Counted from the stretch's first letter, positions 1 to 5,932 are shown. The stretch is 5,932 nt of DNA from Burkholderiales bacterium (GCA_026786225.1 JAJAYN010000449.1:1-5932); one strand, 5' to 3'. Notes: a model not told the origin generated them from the sequence alone. Program-made: numbers and translations.

Positions 1-526
1 CGTATACGCGTATGCCGGCGTCGCGCCGTTGCACATGCACCCTGCCTTCGCGATGCAGGCCTTCGAGCAAAAGAGTCGTCGCCGACGAGCTTCCACCCCA
101 GCCGTTTACACGTCCACCGCTGGCCAGCGCTTTTTCCAGATCGCGAGGATGGGCGTGTTCGTGATCCTTCAGATAGCGCAATACTGCACGTCGCAGCGCG
201 GCATGCTCGGCCATGAAATCAAGCCACCGCGGCGACACCGTGCGTGGATGCAGTAGCGCCAATTCATCGCGATGAAAAAACCCGTAGTTGTAAATGCTGT
301 CTTCAACCAGCGGAAGAGAAGCGTATTTCTTTTCCAGATCATCGGCGCGGTAATCGTTGACGCGATGGCGAAGGATCAAGTCTTGTGCGCGAGCCGGTGC
401 GCGGATCGGGTCGGCCTGTAGATAGCCAAGCTTCTTGACGGCTTCAACCAGCGGGCGGGGCTCAAACAGCGAACGCGCCACGGCGTAGCGACGTAACGCG
501 TCGAGCGTGACAGGTTGCGCGGTCAC
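1..526 (-). CDS. Winged-helix YcaQ/AlkZ-like DNA glycosylase family protein (C-terminus cut off by window edge)
   Basis: Partial gene: 175 codons are visible from a GTG start at 526, and the frame is still open at base 1. E. coli YcaQ, a relative, is about 400 residues, so roughly half is missing. The N-terminal part matches the HTH_42 (formerly DUF1006) superfamily. Seen in the sequence: Q37-A38-D39 in the context GYLQADPIR, which matches the Q-x-D catalytic signature of the YcaQ branch (AlkZ itself has Q-x-Q); then RAQDLILRHRVNDY, and a winged-helix-like segment ending in LLLEGLHREGRV near residues 150-166. Known family members are DNA glycosylases that excise bulky alkylated bases or unhook interstrand crosslinks. 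The segment where E. coli YcaQ has a WAHE motif reads IYNYGFFHRDEL here, so this is a divergent branch and activity is inferred. The GTG start overlaps the stop of the upstream glutathione transferase gene as GTGA, implying translational coupling; no strong Shine-Dalgarno sequence of its own is visible. Family call fairly sure; exact substrate unknown. Confidence 0.8.
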   Translation of the reverse strand, partial: MTAQPVTLDALRRYAVARSLFEPRPLVEAVKKLGYLQADPIRAPARAQDLILRHRVNDYRADDLEKKYASLPLVEDSIYNYGFFHRDELALLHPRTVSPRWLDFMAEHAALRRAVLRYLKDHEHAHPRDLEKALASGGRVNGWGGSSSATTLLLEGLHREGRVHVQRRDAGIRVY

Positions 527-1224
527 TTGACCGTATTCTTGTCCTGGCCAAACAAAATTTTCTTCTGTGCATCAGTCATTACCGTCTGCGTCTCCGGTCG
601 CACTTCCTTGGCTCGCGCATACGCACGTGTCGTTGCCGGACGAGCCTTGATGGCGGCATGCCAGCGCACCAGATGCGGGAAGTCGTTCATGTCCTGTCCC
701 TGATTCTGCGGAATGATCCAGGGATAGGAAGCCATATCGGCAATCGTGTACTGCTTGCCTGTAATGAAGGCGCGGTCGGCGAGGCGCTTGTTGAGCACAC
801 CATACAGGCGCGACGTTTCCTTTACATAGCGATCAATCGCATACGGGATTTTTTCCGGTGCGTAGTTGCTGAAGTGGTGATTCTGTCCTGCCATGGGGCC
901 CAGGCCGCCCATTTGCCACATCAGCCATTCGAGCGCCTCCACTTGCCCACGCAAATCTTTGGCGATGAATTTGCCGGTCTTGCCGGCGAGGTAAAGCAAT
1001 ATCGCCCCAGACTCAAAAACGCTGATGGACTTTTTGCCATCGAGCGGTGCGCGATCGATGATCGCAGGCATGCGGTTGTTCGGTGAGAACTTGAGAAAAT
1101 CCGGATTGAATTGCTCGCCGGTGCCGATGTTGACGCCTTTGAGCACGTACGCCAGCTTGGCCTCTTCCAGAAACATGGTGATTTTGTGGCCATTTGGCGT
1201 CGGCCAATAGTAAAGCTCAATCAT
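523..1224 (-). CDS. yfcG: YfcG-like Nu-class glutathione S-transferase / disulfide-bond oxidoreductase
   Basis: Encodes 233 residues, close to E. coli YfcG in length and recalled sequence. The thioredoxin-fold N-terminal domain (about 1-85) carries the TPNGHK motif with Thr9 and Asn11, which in YfcG contact glutathione, then NNRMP with the cis-Pro53, and FESGAIL with Glu71-Ser72, which bind the gamma-glutamyl group. The all-helical C-terminal domain includes the GGLGPMAGQNHHF stretch (about 107-119) and the ITGKQYTIADMA capping motif typical of GSTs. The protein contains no cysteine, which fits YfcG chemistry: it reduces disulfides using bound glutathione rather than protein thiols. Predicted cytoplasmic. 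The start ATG at 1224 is chosen over the upstream extension to 1287 because homologues begin MI(D/E)LY and an AAGGAA ribosome binding site sits 6 bases upstream. It is the second gene of the operon, 14 bases after the ene-reductase and overlapping the next gene by 4 bases. Natural substrate unknown. Confidence 0.93.
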   Translation of the reverse strand: MIELYYWPTPNGHKITMFLEEAKLAYVLKGVNIGTGEQFNPDFLKFSPNNRMPAIIDRAPLDGKKSISVFESGAILLYLAGKTGKFIAKDLRGQVEALEWLMWQMGGLGPMAGQNHHFSNYAPEKIPYAIDRYVKETSRLYGVLNKRLADRAFITGKQYTIADMASYPWIIPQNQGQDMNDFPHLVRWHAAIKARPATTRAYARAKEVRPETQTVMTDAQKKILFGQDKNTVK

Positions 1225-1230
1225 GGGAAT

Positions 1231-1236
1231 TTCCTT
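1231..1236 (-). promoter_or_regulatory. Ribosome binding site of the yfcG-like gene
   Basis: On the minus strand AAGGAA lies 6 bases before the ATG at 1224. It sits in the 14-base spacer after the ene-reductase stop codon (TAA, 1241-1239) and decides the start of the glutathione transferase in favour of the MIELYY methionine. Confidence 0.75.
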
Positions 1237-1238
1237 GT

Positions 1239-2318
1239 TTATTTGCCAAACGCGTTCACCGCAGCACGTTTGTACTGATCGGGCCATTCTAGCGCGTCAC
1301 CCAATTCAAGCGCAGCATGGCGTGGCCAGTAAGGATCGCGCAACAACGCGCGTGCGAGGAACACGCAGTCAGCGTCGCCATCGGCGATGATCTGCTCGGC
1401 CTGCACCGCTTCGGTAATCAAGCCGACAGCACCCGTGGCGATGCCGGCGCCTGCACGGATGGCACGCGCAAACGGCACCTGATAGCCGGGGCGAATTGTC
1501 ATCTTGGCGTCATGCACATTGCCACCTGAAGAAACATCGATGAGATCGATGCCCAGCGCTTTGGCGCGTTTGCACAATTCAATCGATTGCGGTACATCCC
1601 AGCCACCATCTTTCCAGTCGCTCGCCGAAATCCGTAACATCACCGGCAGATGTTGTGGCCAGGTTTTGCGTACCGCGTCGCAAACTTCAAGCGGAAAGCG
1701 CATGCGATTCTCCAGCGAACCGCCGTATTCATCCGTGCGCAGATTAGATACCGGCGACAAAAATTCGTGAAGCAAATAGCCATGCGCCGCATGAATTTCC
1801 AGCACCTCAAAACCCGCCGCCAATGACCGCTTCGCCGCCGCTACAAACGCTTCCACCGTTGCACCGATCTCTGCAATTGTCATCTGCTTCTGTACCGGAT
1901 AGCTCGAAGAAAACGGCAGTTCCCCCGGACCCACAACCGGCCAGCCGCCTGCGTCATTCGCGACGGCACCCTGTCCGCGCCATGGCGAATACGTCGACGC
2001 CTTGCGACCCGCGTGCGCCAATTGAATCGCCGGGACCGCACCCTGCGCTTTGATGAATGCCGCGAGCGGGCGCCAGCCGTCTGCGTGCGCGTCCGACCAG
2101 ATCCCCGCGTCTTCGGGTGAAATACGTCCTTCCGGCGTCACCGAGGCAGCCTCGGTCATGACCATCGCCGCACCGCCGACCGCGCGTGATCCCAGATGGA
2201 CCATGTGCCATTCGTTGGGCATGCCGTCGATGCAACTGTACTGGCACATCGGCGAGACAAAAACGCGGTTCTTAAAAGTCAGCTCGCGCAGGGTGAAAGG
2301 CGAAAATAATTGGGACAT
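1239..2318 (-). CDS. Old yellow enzyme family NADH:flavin oxidoreductase (XenA/YqjM-like ene-reductase)
   Basis: Encodes 359 residues, normal for the thermophilic-like class of old yellow enzymes. These are FMN-bound TIM-barrel enzymes that use NAD(P)H to reduce activated C=C bonds (enones, maleimides) and often nitro compounds. Seen: SPMCQYS with Cys25 and Tyr27, which tune the flavin and bind substrate in YqjM and XenA; QLAHAGRK (99-106) contacting FMN; the active-site pair His176 and His179 with Tyr181 in HAAHGYLLHEFLSP; NLRTDEYGGSLENR (192-205), diagnostic of the family; Arg229 in LRIS, matching the flavin-contacting arginine; and a C-terminal FLARALLRDPYWP phosphate-binding segment. No signal peptide; cytoplasmic. 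The start at 2318 (MSQLFSP) agrees with homologues, but no clear Shine-Dalgarno sequence precedes it. It is the first gene of the three-gene operon and is divergent from the patatin gene. Whether it deserves the name xenA or namA cannot be settled here. Confidence 0.94.
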   Translation of the reverse strand: MSQLFSPFTLRELTFKNRVFVSPMCQYSCIDGMPNEWHMVHLGSRAVGGAAMVMTEAASVTPEGRISPEDAGIWSDAHADGWRPLAAFIKAQGAVPAIQLAHAGRKASTYSPWRGQGAVANDAGGWPVVGPGELPFSSSYPVQKQMTIAEIGATVEAFVAAAKRSLAAGFEVLEIHAAHGYLLHEFLSPVSNLRTDEYGGSLENRMRFPLEVCDAVRKTWPQHLPVMLRISASDWKDGGWDVPQSIELCKRAKALGIDLIDVSSGGNVHDAKMTIRPGYQVPFARAIRAGAGIATGAVGLITEAVQAEQIIADGDADCVFLARALLRDPYWPRHAALELGDALEWPDQYKRAAVNAFGK

Positions 2319-2403
2319 GGCATTGGCGCTGTTCGGTTGAATTGGCAGAGCAGATTCTAGACTGGCAATCAGCGACAATAGCGCATCCCCGCGAACAATC
2401 GTC
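2319..2403. promoter_or_regulatory. Divergent intergenic region between the ene-reductase operon and the patatin gene
   Basis: These 85 bases must carry the promoters or leaders of both divergent units unless one is driven from further away. I see no convincing sigma-70 promoter on either strand. The best plus-strand candidate is TTGAAT (2337-2342) and TAGACT (2358-2363), but the 15-base spacing is short. A near-repeat GCGACAAT (2372-2379) and GCGAACAAT (2391-2399) could be part of an operator, though it is too short to claim. Confidence 0.35.
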
Positions 2404-3537
2404 GTGACACAAAACGTGAAATCCCTGATTATCCGCGCCGGCCCGCGCGCCTTGAAGCACCTGCGCGAACACGGCCTGCGCCCCAACGATATCGACATTA
2501 TTCCCGGTGCGGCGGGCGGACCGAAAGGCCTGGGGCTGGCACTGCTCGATGAATATCTCTTCGCAGACTGGCTGCCCTCTGGATTTGAAAGCCGGACCAC
2601 GCCTGTCAAGCTGATCGGTGCATCCATCGGTGCGTGGCGGTTTGCGGCGGTGTGCCGCAACGACCCGCGTGAGGCGCTGGCGGCGCTCGCCAAAGCCTAC
2701 AGCGAACAAAAGTACCCAAAGAAAGTCGATGCGAAATTTGTCTCGGCGTACGCACGCGAACTGACCGATTCGCTGTTCGATGGCCGCGAGCAAGAGTTGC
2801 TTTCCAACCCGCATTACCAGTTAAACGTGCTGGTGGTGCGTGGCAAGGGCATATTGCATCGCGAAGCGCGCGGGCGTACTCAGGCAGGCTTTGCGATGGC
2901 GGCACTGGCCAACGCCGTGGGCCGACCGCACCTGCGGCATTTCCTGGATCGGGTCTGGTTTTACGCCGATCGACCTCCCGCGAGCAGCGGCACCACGGAA
3001 AGCCGCGCCCCGATTGGTTTTCAGGCCAATGGTGAATCGTCGTTTGACCGTTTCCACACGCATTACGTAAAACTCACGACCGAGAATTTCGGCGACGCGC
3101 TCATTGCCTCGGGCTCCATCCCGCTCGTCTTGCAGGGCGTTGCGCAAATTGCCGACGCGCCTTCCGGCACATTCTGGGACGGTGGCATCATCGATTACCA
3201 CCTGCATCTTCCCTATCACCGCGCGCCCGGATTGGTGCTCTACCCGCATTTCACTGACAGGATCGTCCCCGGCTGGCTCGACAAAATGCTGCCCTGGCGC
3301 AAGGCGCAAGGGCCATGGCTGGATAACATGATCCTCCTGTCGCCGACACGCGAGTATCTCGATTCATTGCCCCACCGCAAGCTTCCGGATCGCAACGACT
3401 TCAAGCGATTTGTCGACGACTACGACGGCCGCCTGCGCTACTGGCAGCGTGCGATGGCCGAGAGTGCACGCTTGCGGGACGCGTTCGCGGAAATGGTGGC
3501 GAGCGGACGGATTGCCGATGAGGCACTGCCACTATGA
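2404..3537 (+). CDS. Patatin-like phospholipase family protein
   Basis: Encodes 377 residues. Patatins are serine-aspartate dyad lipid acyl hydrolases. Seen: a glycine-rich oxyanion-type loop PGAAGGPKGLG (34-44), the nucleophile elbow GASIGAWR with Ser74, and the catalytic-aspartate motif DGGIIDYH with Asp259. The order and spacing fit the patatin fold. The loop lacks the leading Asp of the textbook DGGGxRG motif, a variation I recall from a bacterial subgroup with GGPK in this position. No signal peptide or membrane segment is evident, so it is probably cytoplasmic or peripheral at the inner membrane. The C-terminal third (about 290-377) is rich in charged residues and matches no motif I know. 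The start is uncertain: GTG at 2404 is the first possible one after an in-frame stop at 2338-2340, GTG at 2416 is an alternative, and neither has a good ribosome binding site. It is transcribed away from the ene-reductase operon. Physiological lipid substrate unknown. Confidence 0.88.
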   Translation: MTQNVKSLIIRAGPRALKHLREHGLRPNDIDIIPGAAGGPKGLGLALLDEYLFADWLPSGFESRTTPVKLIGASIGAWRFAAVCRNDPREALAALAKAYSEQKYPKKVDAKFVSAYARELTDSLFDGREQELLSNPHYQLNVLVVRGKGILHREARGRTQAGFAMAALANAVGRPHLRHFLDRVWFYADRPPASSGTTESRAPIGFQANGESSFDRFHTHYVKLTTENFGDALIASGSIPLVLQGVAQIADAPSGTFWDGGIIDYHLHLPYHRAPGLVLYPHFTDRIVPGWLDKMLPWRKAQGPWLDNMILLSPTREYLDSLPHRKLPDRNDFKRFVDDYDGRLRYWQRAMAESARLRDAFAEMVASGRIADEALPL

Positions 3538-3697
3538 TCGCAGTCGATGGATGGCTTCAGTGAGACCTGAACATTTCCAGACGCAGAGCATGAGCAATCA
3601 TCACAGCCAGTTCGCGTTCCGTCCCGCAAAACCCGCTATTTGTCGCACACTCCGGGCGAAGCCGGCTGTCGAGGGCTAAACTGCGCTCACTTTCAAA

Positions 3698-3731
3698 ATA
3701 CCGTCACCGGCCCCAATGGCGACAACGGTAT
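3698..3731. repeat. 7-bp perfect inverted repeat upstream of the S9 peptidase
   Basis: ATACCGT (3698-3704) and ACGGTAT (3725-3731) are exact reverse complements separated by 20 bases, ending 33 bases before the peptidase start. The spacing puts the arms about 27 bases apart centre to centre, which could suit a dimeric regulator or a loose hairpin in the leader. A 7-bp match could also be chance. Confidence 0.35.
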
Positions 3732-3755
3732 GCGAACGAATCCCAAAAATTTTAA

Positions 3756-3760
3756 AAGGA
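3756..3760 (+). promoter_or_regulatory. Ribosome binding site of the S9 peptidase
   Basis: AAGGA lies 4 bases before the ATG at 3765 and 7 bases before a second in-frame ATG at 3768. The spacing favours the second ATG slightly, so the mature start may be one residue shorter than the longest reading frame. Confidence 0.75.
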
Positions 3761-3764
3761 AAAC

Positions 3765-5672
3765 ATGATGAAGGTACTCCACCAAGGCGCGCTCGCGGGC
3801 GCGATTGCGGTTGGCCTGATCAGCGGCATGGTCGGCTATGCGCCGCCAGCGACAGCGCAAGCGGCCAAACAAATTCCCATGCGGGATTTTTTCAAGAACC
3901 CACAGGAAGCCGGGCACCAGATTTCGCCAGACGGCAAGTACCTTTCGTGGTTGGCACCGTATGAGCGTCGATTGAATGTATTCGTTAAACCGATTGGTGG
4001 CGGCGAAGCCAAACGCGTTACTTCCGAAACGGCCCGCGACATCGGCGGCTATTTCTGGAAGGGTGATCGCATCCTGTACGTGAAGGACTTCGGCGGCGAT
4101 GAGAATTTTCACGTGGTGTCGGTCAACCTGAAGGGCGAGGACCTGAAGGATCTGACACCGGGCGAGAAAGTCCGCGCGCAGATCGTCGATAGCCTCGTCG
4201 ATGACGACCGCAGCATTATTGTTTCGCATAACAAGCGCGATCCAAAGGTTTTCGATGTGTTCCGCACCAATGTTTCGACAGCTGAAGAAAAGTTGATCGC
4301 GCAGAATCCCGGCAACATTACCAGCTGGATGACCGATCACGACGGCAAACTGCGCGTGGCGGGCACGACCGATGGCGTCAACACCACGTTGCTCTACCGC
4401 GAGAAGGAGGAAGACGCGTTCAAGCCTATCCTCACCACCAACTTCAAGGAAGGCGTGCAGCCGTTGCTGTTTACGTTTGACAACAAGCAGATGGTCGTCG
4501 GTTCCAATCGTGGTCGTGACAAAACCGCCATCTTCGAATTCGATCCGGTCACGGCCAAGGAAGGCAAACTGATCGCCGAACATGCGGAAGTGGATATGGG
4601 CAACGTCGGCTACTCGCGCAAGCGCAAGGTACTGACCAACGCCAACTACACCACCTGGAAAAACGAGCGCAAGTTCCTTGACAAGGAAGCCGAGGCGATG
4701 TTCAAGGCGGTGGAAGCGAAGCTGCCAGGTTATGAAGTCGCCTTTGTTTCCGCCAATAAAGCCGAAGACAAATACATTGTTGCCAGCTTCAACGACAAGA
4801 CGCGCGGCAAACGCTACCTTTTCGACAAAGCAACAGGCAAGCTCGACTTTATCGCCGACATTTCGCCGTGGATGCCTGAAGGCGAACTGGCTGACATGAA
4901 GCCGATTTCTTACAAATCCCGCGATGGACTTACGATCAACGGCTACCTGACCTTACCCAAGGGCGTCGCGGCAAAAAATCTGAAAGTGGTGGTCAATCCG
5001 CACGGCGGCCCGTGGGCGCGTGACCAGTGGCGCTTCAACCCTGAAGTCCAGTTCCTGGCCAATCGCGGCTATGCGGTATTCCAGATGAATTTCCGTGGCT
5101 CAACAGGCTATGGCCGCAAGTTCTGGGAGGCATCATTTAAACAATGGGGCAAGACCATGCAGGACGACGTCACCGACGGCGTGCAATGGCTCATCAAGGA
5201 AGGTATCGCCGACCCGAAGCGGGTTGCGATTTACGGTGGCAGCTACGGCGGTTATACGGCGCTGGCCGGTGTCGCCTTTACGCCTGATCTTTATGCTGCG
5301 GCGGTGAGTTATGTAGGCGTGTCTAATCTGTTTACGTTCATGGGCACTATCCCGCCGTACTGGAAGCCCTTTCTCGAAATGTTGCATGAGATGGTTGGAC
5401 ACCCGGAAAAAGATAAGGAACTGTTGGCTTCGGCTTCACCGGTGATGCACGCGGACAAGATCAAGACACCGCTGTTCATTGCCCAGGGTGCCAAAGATCC
5501 CCGCGTTAATAAGGCTGAGTCGGACCAGATGGTGGAGGCGTTGAAGAAACGTGGTGTTGTTGTTGAATATATGGTCAAAGACAACGAAGGTCACGGCTTC
5601 GCCAACGAAGAAAATCGCTTCGATTTCTATGAGGCGATGGAGAAATTCCTCGCCAAGCACATTAAGAGCTGA
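3765..5672 (+). CDS. Secreted S9-family serine peptidase (prolyl oligopeptidase / acylaminoacyl-peptidase type)
   Basis: Encodes 635 residues. Residues 1-31 or 1-33 form a Sec signal peptide: a Lys near the start, a hydrophobic GALAGAIAVGLISGMVG core, and an ATA-QA or AQA-AK cleavage site, so the mature enzyme should be periplasmic or exported. Residues about 40-380 look like the beta-propeller domain, with repeated short strand motifs such as ISPDGKYLSWL; this domain limits entry to small peptides in the family. The C-terminal alpha/beta-hydrolase domain (about 395-635) contains the HGGP oxyanion region (His413), FRGSTGYG (443-450), the nucleophile elbow GGSYGG with Ser493, Asp578 in GAKDPRV and His610 in EGHGF: a complete catalytic triad. 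The GGSYGG elbow resembles the S9C acylaminoacyl-peptidase group rather than dipeptidyl-peptidase IV (GWSYGG). Probable role: cleaving short peptides during nutrient use or protein turnover. It has its own ribosome binding site and a strong terminator. Exact specificity cannot be read from sequence. Confidence 0.95.
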   Translation: MMKVLHQGALAGAIAVGLISGMVGYAPPATAQAAKQIPMRDFFKNPQEAGHQISPDGKYLSWLAPYERRLNVFVKPIGGGEAKRVTSETARDIGGYFWKGDRILYVKDFGGDENFHVVSVNLKGEDLKDLTPGEKVRAQIVDSLVDDDRSIIVSHNKRDPKVFDVFRTNVSTAEEKLIAQNPGNITSWMTDHDGKLRVAGTTDGVNTTLLYREKEEDAFKPILTTNFKEGVQPLLFTFDNKQMVVGSNRGRDKTAIFEFDPVTAKEGKLIAEHAEVDMGNVGYSRKRKVLTNANYTTWKNERKFLDKEAEAMFKAVEAKLPGYEVAFVSANKAEDKYIVASFNDKTRGKRYLFDKATGKLDFIADISPWMPEGELADMKPISYKSRDGLTINGYLTLPKGVAAKNLKVVVNPHGGPWARDQWRFNPEVQFLANRGYAVFQMNFRGSTGYGRKFWEASFKQWGKTMQDDVTDGVQWLIKEGIADPKRVAIYGGSYGGYTALAGVAFTPDLYAAAVSYVGVSNLFTFMGTIPPYWKPFLEMLHEMVGHPEKDKELLASASPVMHADKIKTPLFIAQGAKDPRVNKAESDQMVEALKKRGVVVEYMVKDNEGHGFANEENRFDFYEAMEKFLAKHIKS

Positions 5673-5687
5673 GTTGCTTCCTCATGG

Positions 5688-5721
5688 AAAGCCCCGGCGT
5701 GTTGCCGGGGCTTTTTCTTTT
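5688..5721 (+). terminator. Rho-independent terminator after the S9 peptidase
   Basis: An 11-bp perfect stem AAAGCCCCGGC (5688-5698) pairs with GCCGGGGCTTT (5704-5714) around a 5-base loop, and the transcript continues as a T-rich run to 5721. It begins 15 bases after the peptidase stop codon. On the minus strand the stem is followed only by TTTCC, so it should work mainly in the plus direction. Confidence 0.93.
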
Positions 5722-5737
5722 GGCGGGTTCTATCCCA

Positions 5738-5752
5738 AGCTAATTTTTAGCT
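5738..5752. repeat. Small A/T-rich hairpin AGCTAA-TTT-TTAGCT
   Basis: Six complementary bases on each side of a 3-base loop, 16 bases past the peptidase terminator. It has no T-tract on either side, so it is not a convincing terminator. It may be a leftover or a chance palindrome. Confidence 0.35.
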
Positions 5753-5762
5753 AGCAGTAGCG

Positions 5763-5830
5763 TTGGCGCGCCTCCCGGGACATAAGTGACCCATGAGCCG
5801 CGCCAAATCCCGTTCTAACTAACGGTCACT
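5763..5830. repeat. Two interleaved inverted repeats in the non-coding right-hand region
   Basis: TTGGCGCG (5763-5770) is the exact reverse complement of CGCGCCAA (5799-5806), and AGTGACC (5785-5791) is the exact reverse complement of GGTCACT (5824-5830). The left arm of the first includes the 8-base palindrome GGCGCGCC. The two pairs overlap, so they cannot both form a hairpin at once. They lie between the peptidase terminator and the possible gene at the right edge. Function unknown. Confidence 0.4.
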
Positions 5831-5846
5831 GGCGTTTAATCGGCGT

Positions 5847-5932
5847 CTATGTCTTTCCCGCGGTGTTGACCTTTCCTTTCACCATCGCACGCGATCGCAC
5901 CTGCTCCTGCAGATCCAGACTGTTGGCAGCGA
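5847..5932 (-). CDS. Possible C-terminal end of a minus-strand gene entering from the right edge
   Basis: Reading leftwards from the edge, one minus-strand frame stays open for 27 codons and ends at TAG (5849-5847). The visible peptide starts AANSLDLQEQVRSR and ends in a lysine-rich basic tail. The AANSL-QEQV stretch is reminiscent of the last helix of methyl-accepting chemotaxis proteins, which often ends in AA-x-SL-x-x-Q, but 27 residues are too few to assign a family. If real, the gene is convergent with the S9 peptidase. An opposing plus-strand frame is also open to the edge over the same bases and looks less protein-like. Confidence 0.3.
   Translation of the reverse strand, partial: AANSLDLQEQVRSRAMVKGKVNTAGKT

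Larger units (their letters stand above)
3538..3764. other. Intergenic spacer between patatin and S9 peptidase genes
   Basis: This 227-base stretch shows no terminator with a T-tract after the patatin stop and no convincing sigma-70 promoter. It holds an inverted repeat (3698-3731), an A/T-rich patch (3744-3763), and the ribosome binding site of the peptidase. A 29-codon reading frame starts with ATG at 3590 and ends with TAA at 3677-3679, but it has no family resemblance or strong ribosome binding site and is not called a gene. The peptidase promoter presumably lies here, or the two genes may be co-transcribed. Confidence 0.5.

Noticed and set aside
29..256. 75-codon plus-strand frame near the left edge
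   Set aside because: It is antisense to the YcaQ-like gene, whose conserved motifs identify the real coding strand.
1225..1287. 21-residue N-terminal extension of the glutathione transferase
   Set aside because: It overlaps the end of the ene-reductase gene, and the AAGGAA site together with homologue starts supports the ATG at 1224.
2319..2693. N-terminal extension of the ene-reductase frame to 484 residues
   Set aside because: The extra 125 residues run through the divergent spacer and antisense to the patatin gene, and homologues start at the MS-x-LF methionine encoded at 2318.
2272..2814. 180-codon minus-strand frame opposite the start of the patatin gene
   Set aside because: It overlaps both the ene-reductase start and the patatin gene in other frames and resembles no family; it is a shadow frame.
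3653..3667. CCGG-GCGAAG-CCGG motif as a terminator for the patatin gene
   Set aside because: The arms are only 4 bases, each self-palindromic, with no T-tract following.
3590..3679. 29-codon small reading frame between patatin and peptidase
   Set aside because: Weak ribosome binding site, no hydrophobic or toxin-like character, and a length expected by chance.
3693..4583. 296-codon open frame antisense to the S9 peptidase
   Set aside because: It lies wholly opposite a clearly conserved gene, has no recognisable motif, and reads as the usual reverse-strand shadow of a GC-rich coding sequence.

Overview
The window reads as chromosomal DNA from a Gram-negative proteobacterium of moderately high GC (mid-to-high 50s percent by eye). 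A betaproteobacterium, or a gammaproteobacterium of the Xanthomonas/Pseudomonas kind, fits best. Reasons are a Nu-class glutathione transferase very like E. coli YfcG, an old yellow enzyme close to Pseudomonas XenA, and a Sec-exported S9 peptidase. This placement is an inference from remembered family resemblance, not a search.

Layout. Positions 1-2318 hold a compact three-gene minus-strand operon. In transcription order these are an FMN-dependent old yellow enzyme/ene-reductase (2318-1239), then after 14 bases a YfcG-type glutathione transferase/disulfide reductase (1224-523), then, overlapping it by 4 bases (GTGA), a winged-helix protein of the YcaQ/AlkZ-like DNA glycosylase superfamily (526 to beyond the left edge). 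An 85-base divergent spacer (2319-2403) separates this operon from a plus-strand patatin-like phospholipase (2404-3537). A 227-base spacer (3538-3764) with an inverted repeat and a good ribosome binding site leads into a secreted S9-family serine peptidase (3765-5672), closed by a strong intrinsic terminator (5688-5721). The last 211 bases contain several short inverted repeats and, at the right edge, what may be the last 27 codons of a convergent minus-strand gene.

How the genes may work together. The minus-strand operon suggests handling of electrophiles: the ene-reductase removes activated C=C or nitro groups, the glutathione enzyme manages thiol/disulfide chemistry, and the glycosylase-like protein could remove alkylated bases. 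This is inferred from gene order and family; nothing in the sequence proves it. The patatin and the peptidase look like independent genes, one cytoplasmic lipid hydrolase and one periplasmic peptidase.

I found no RNA gene, CRISPR array, intact mobile element or clearly new system. The region is mostly ordinary; the best second looks are the operon logic, the divergent variant of the YcaQ-like protein, and the repeat-rich right end.
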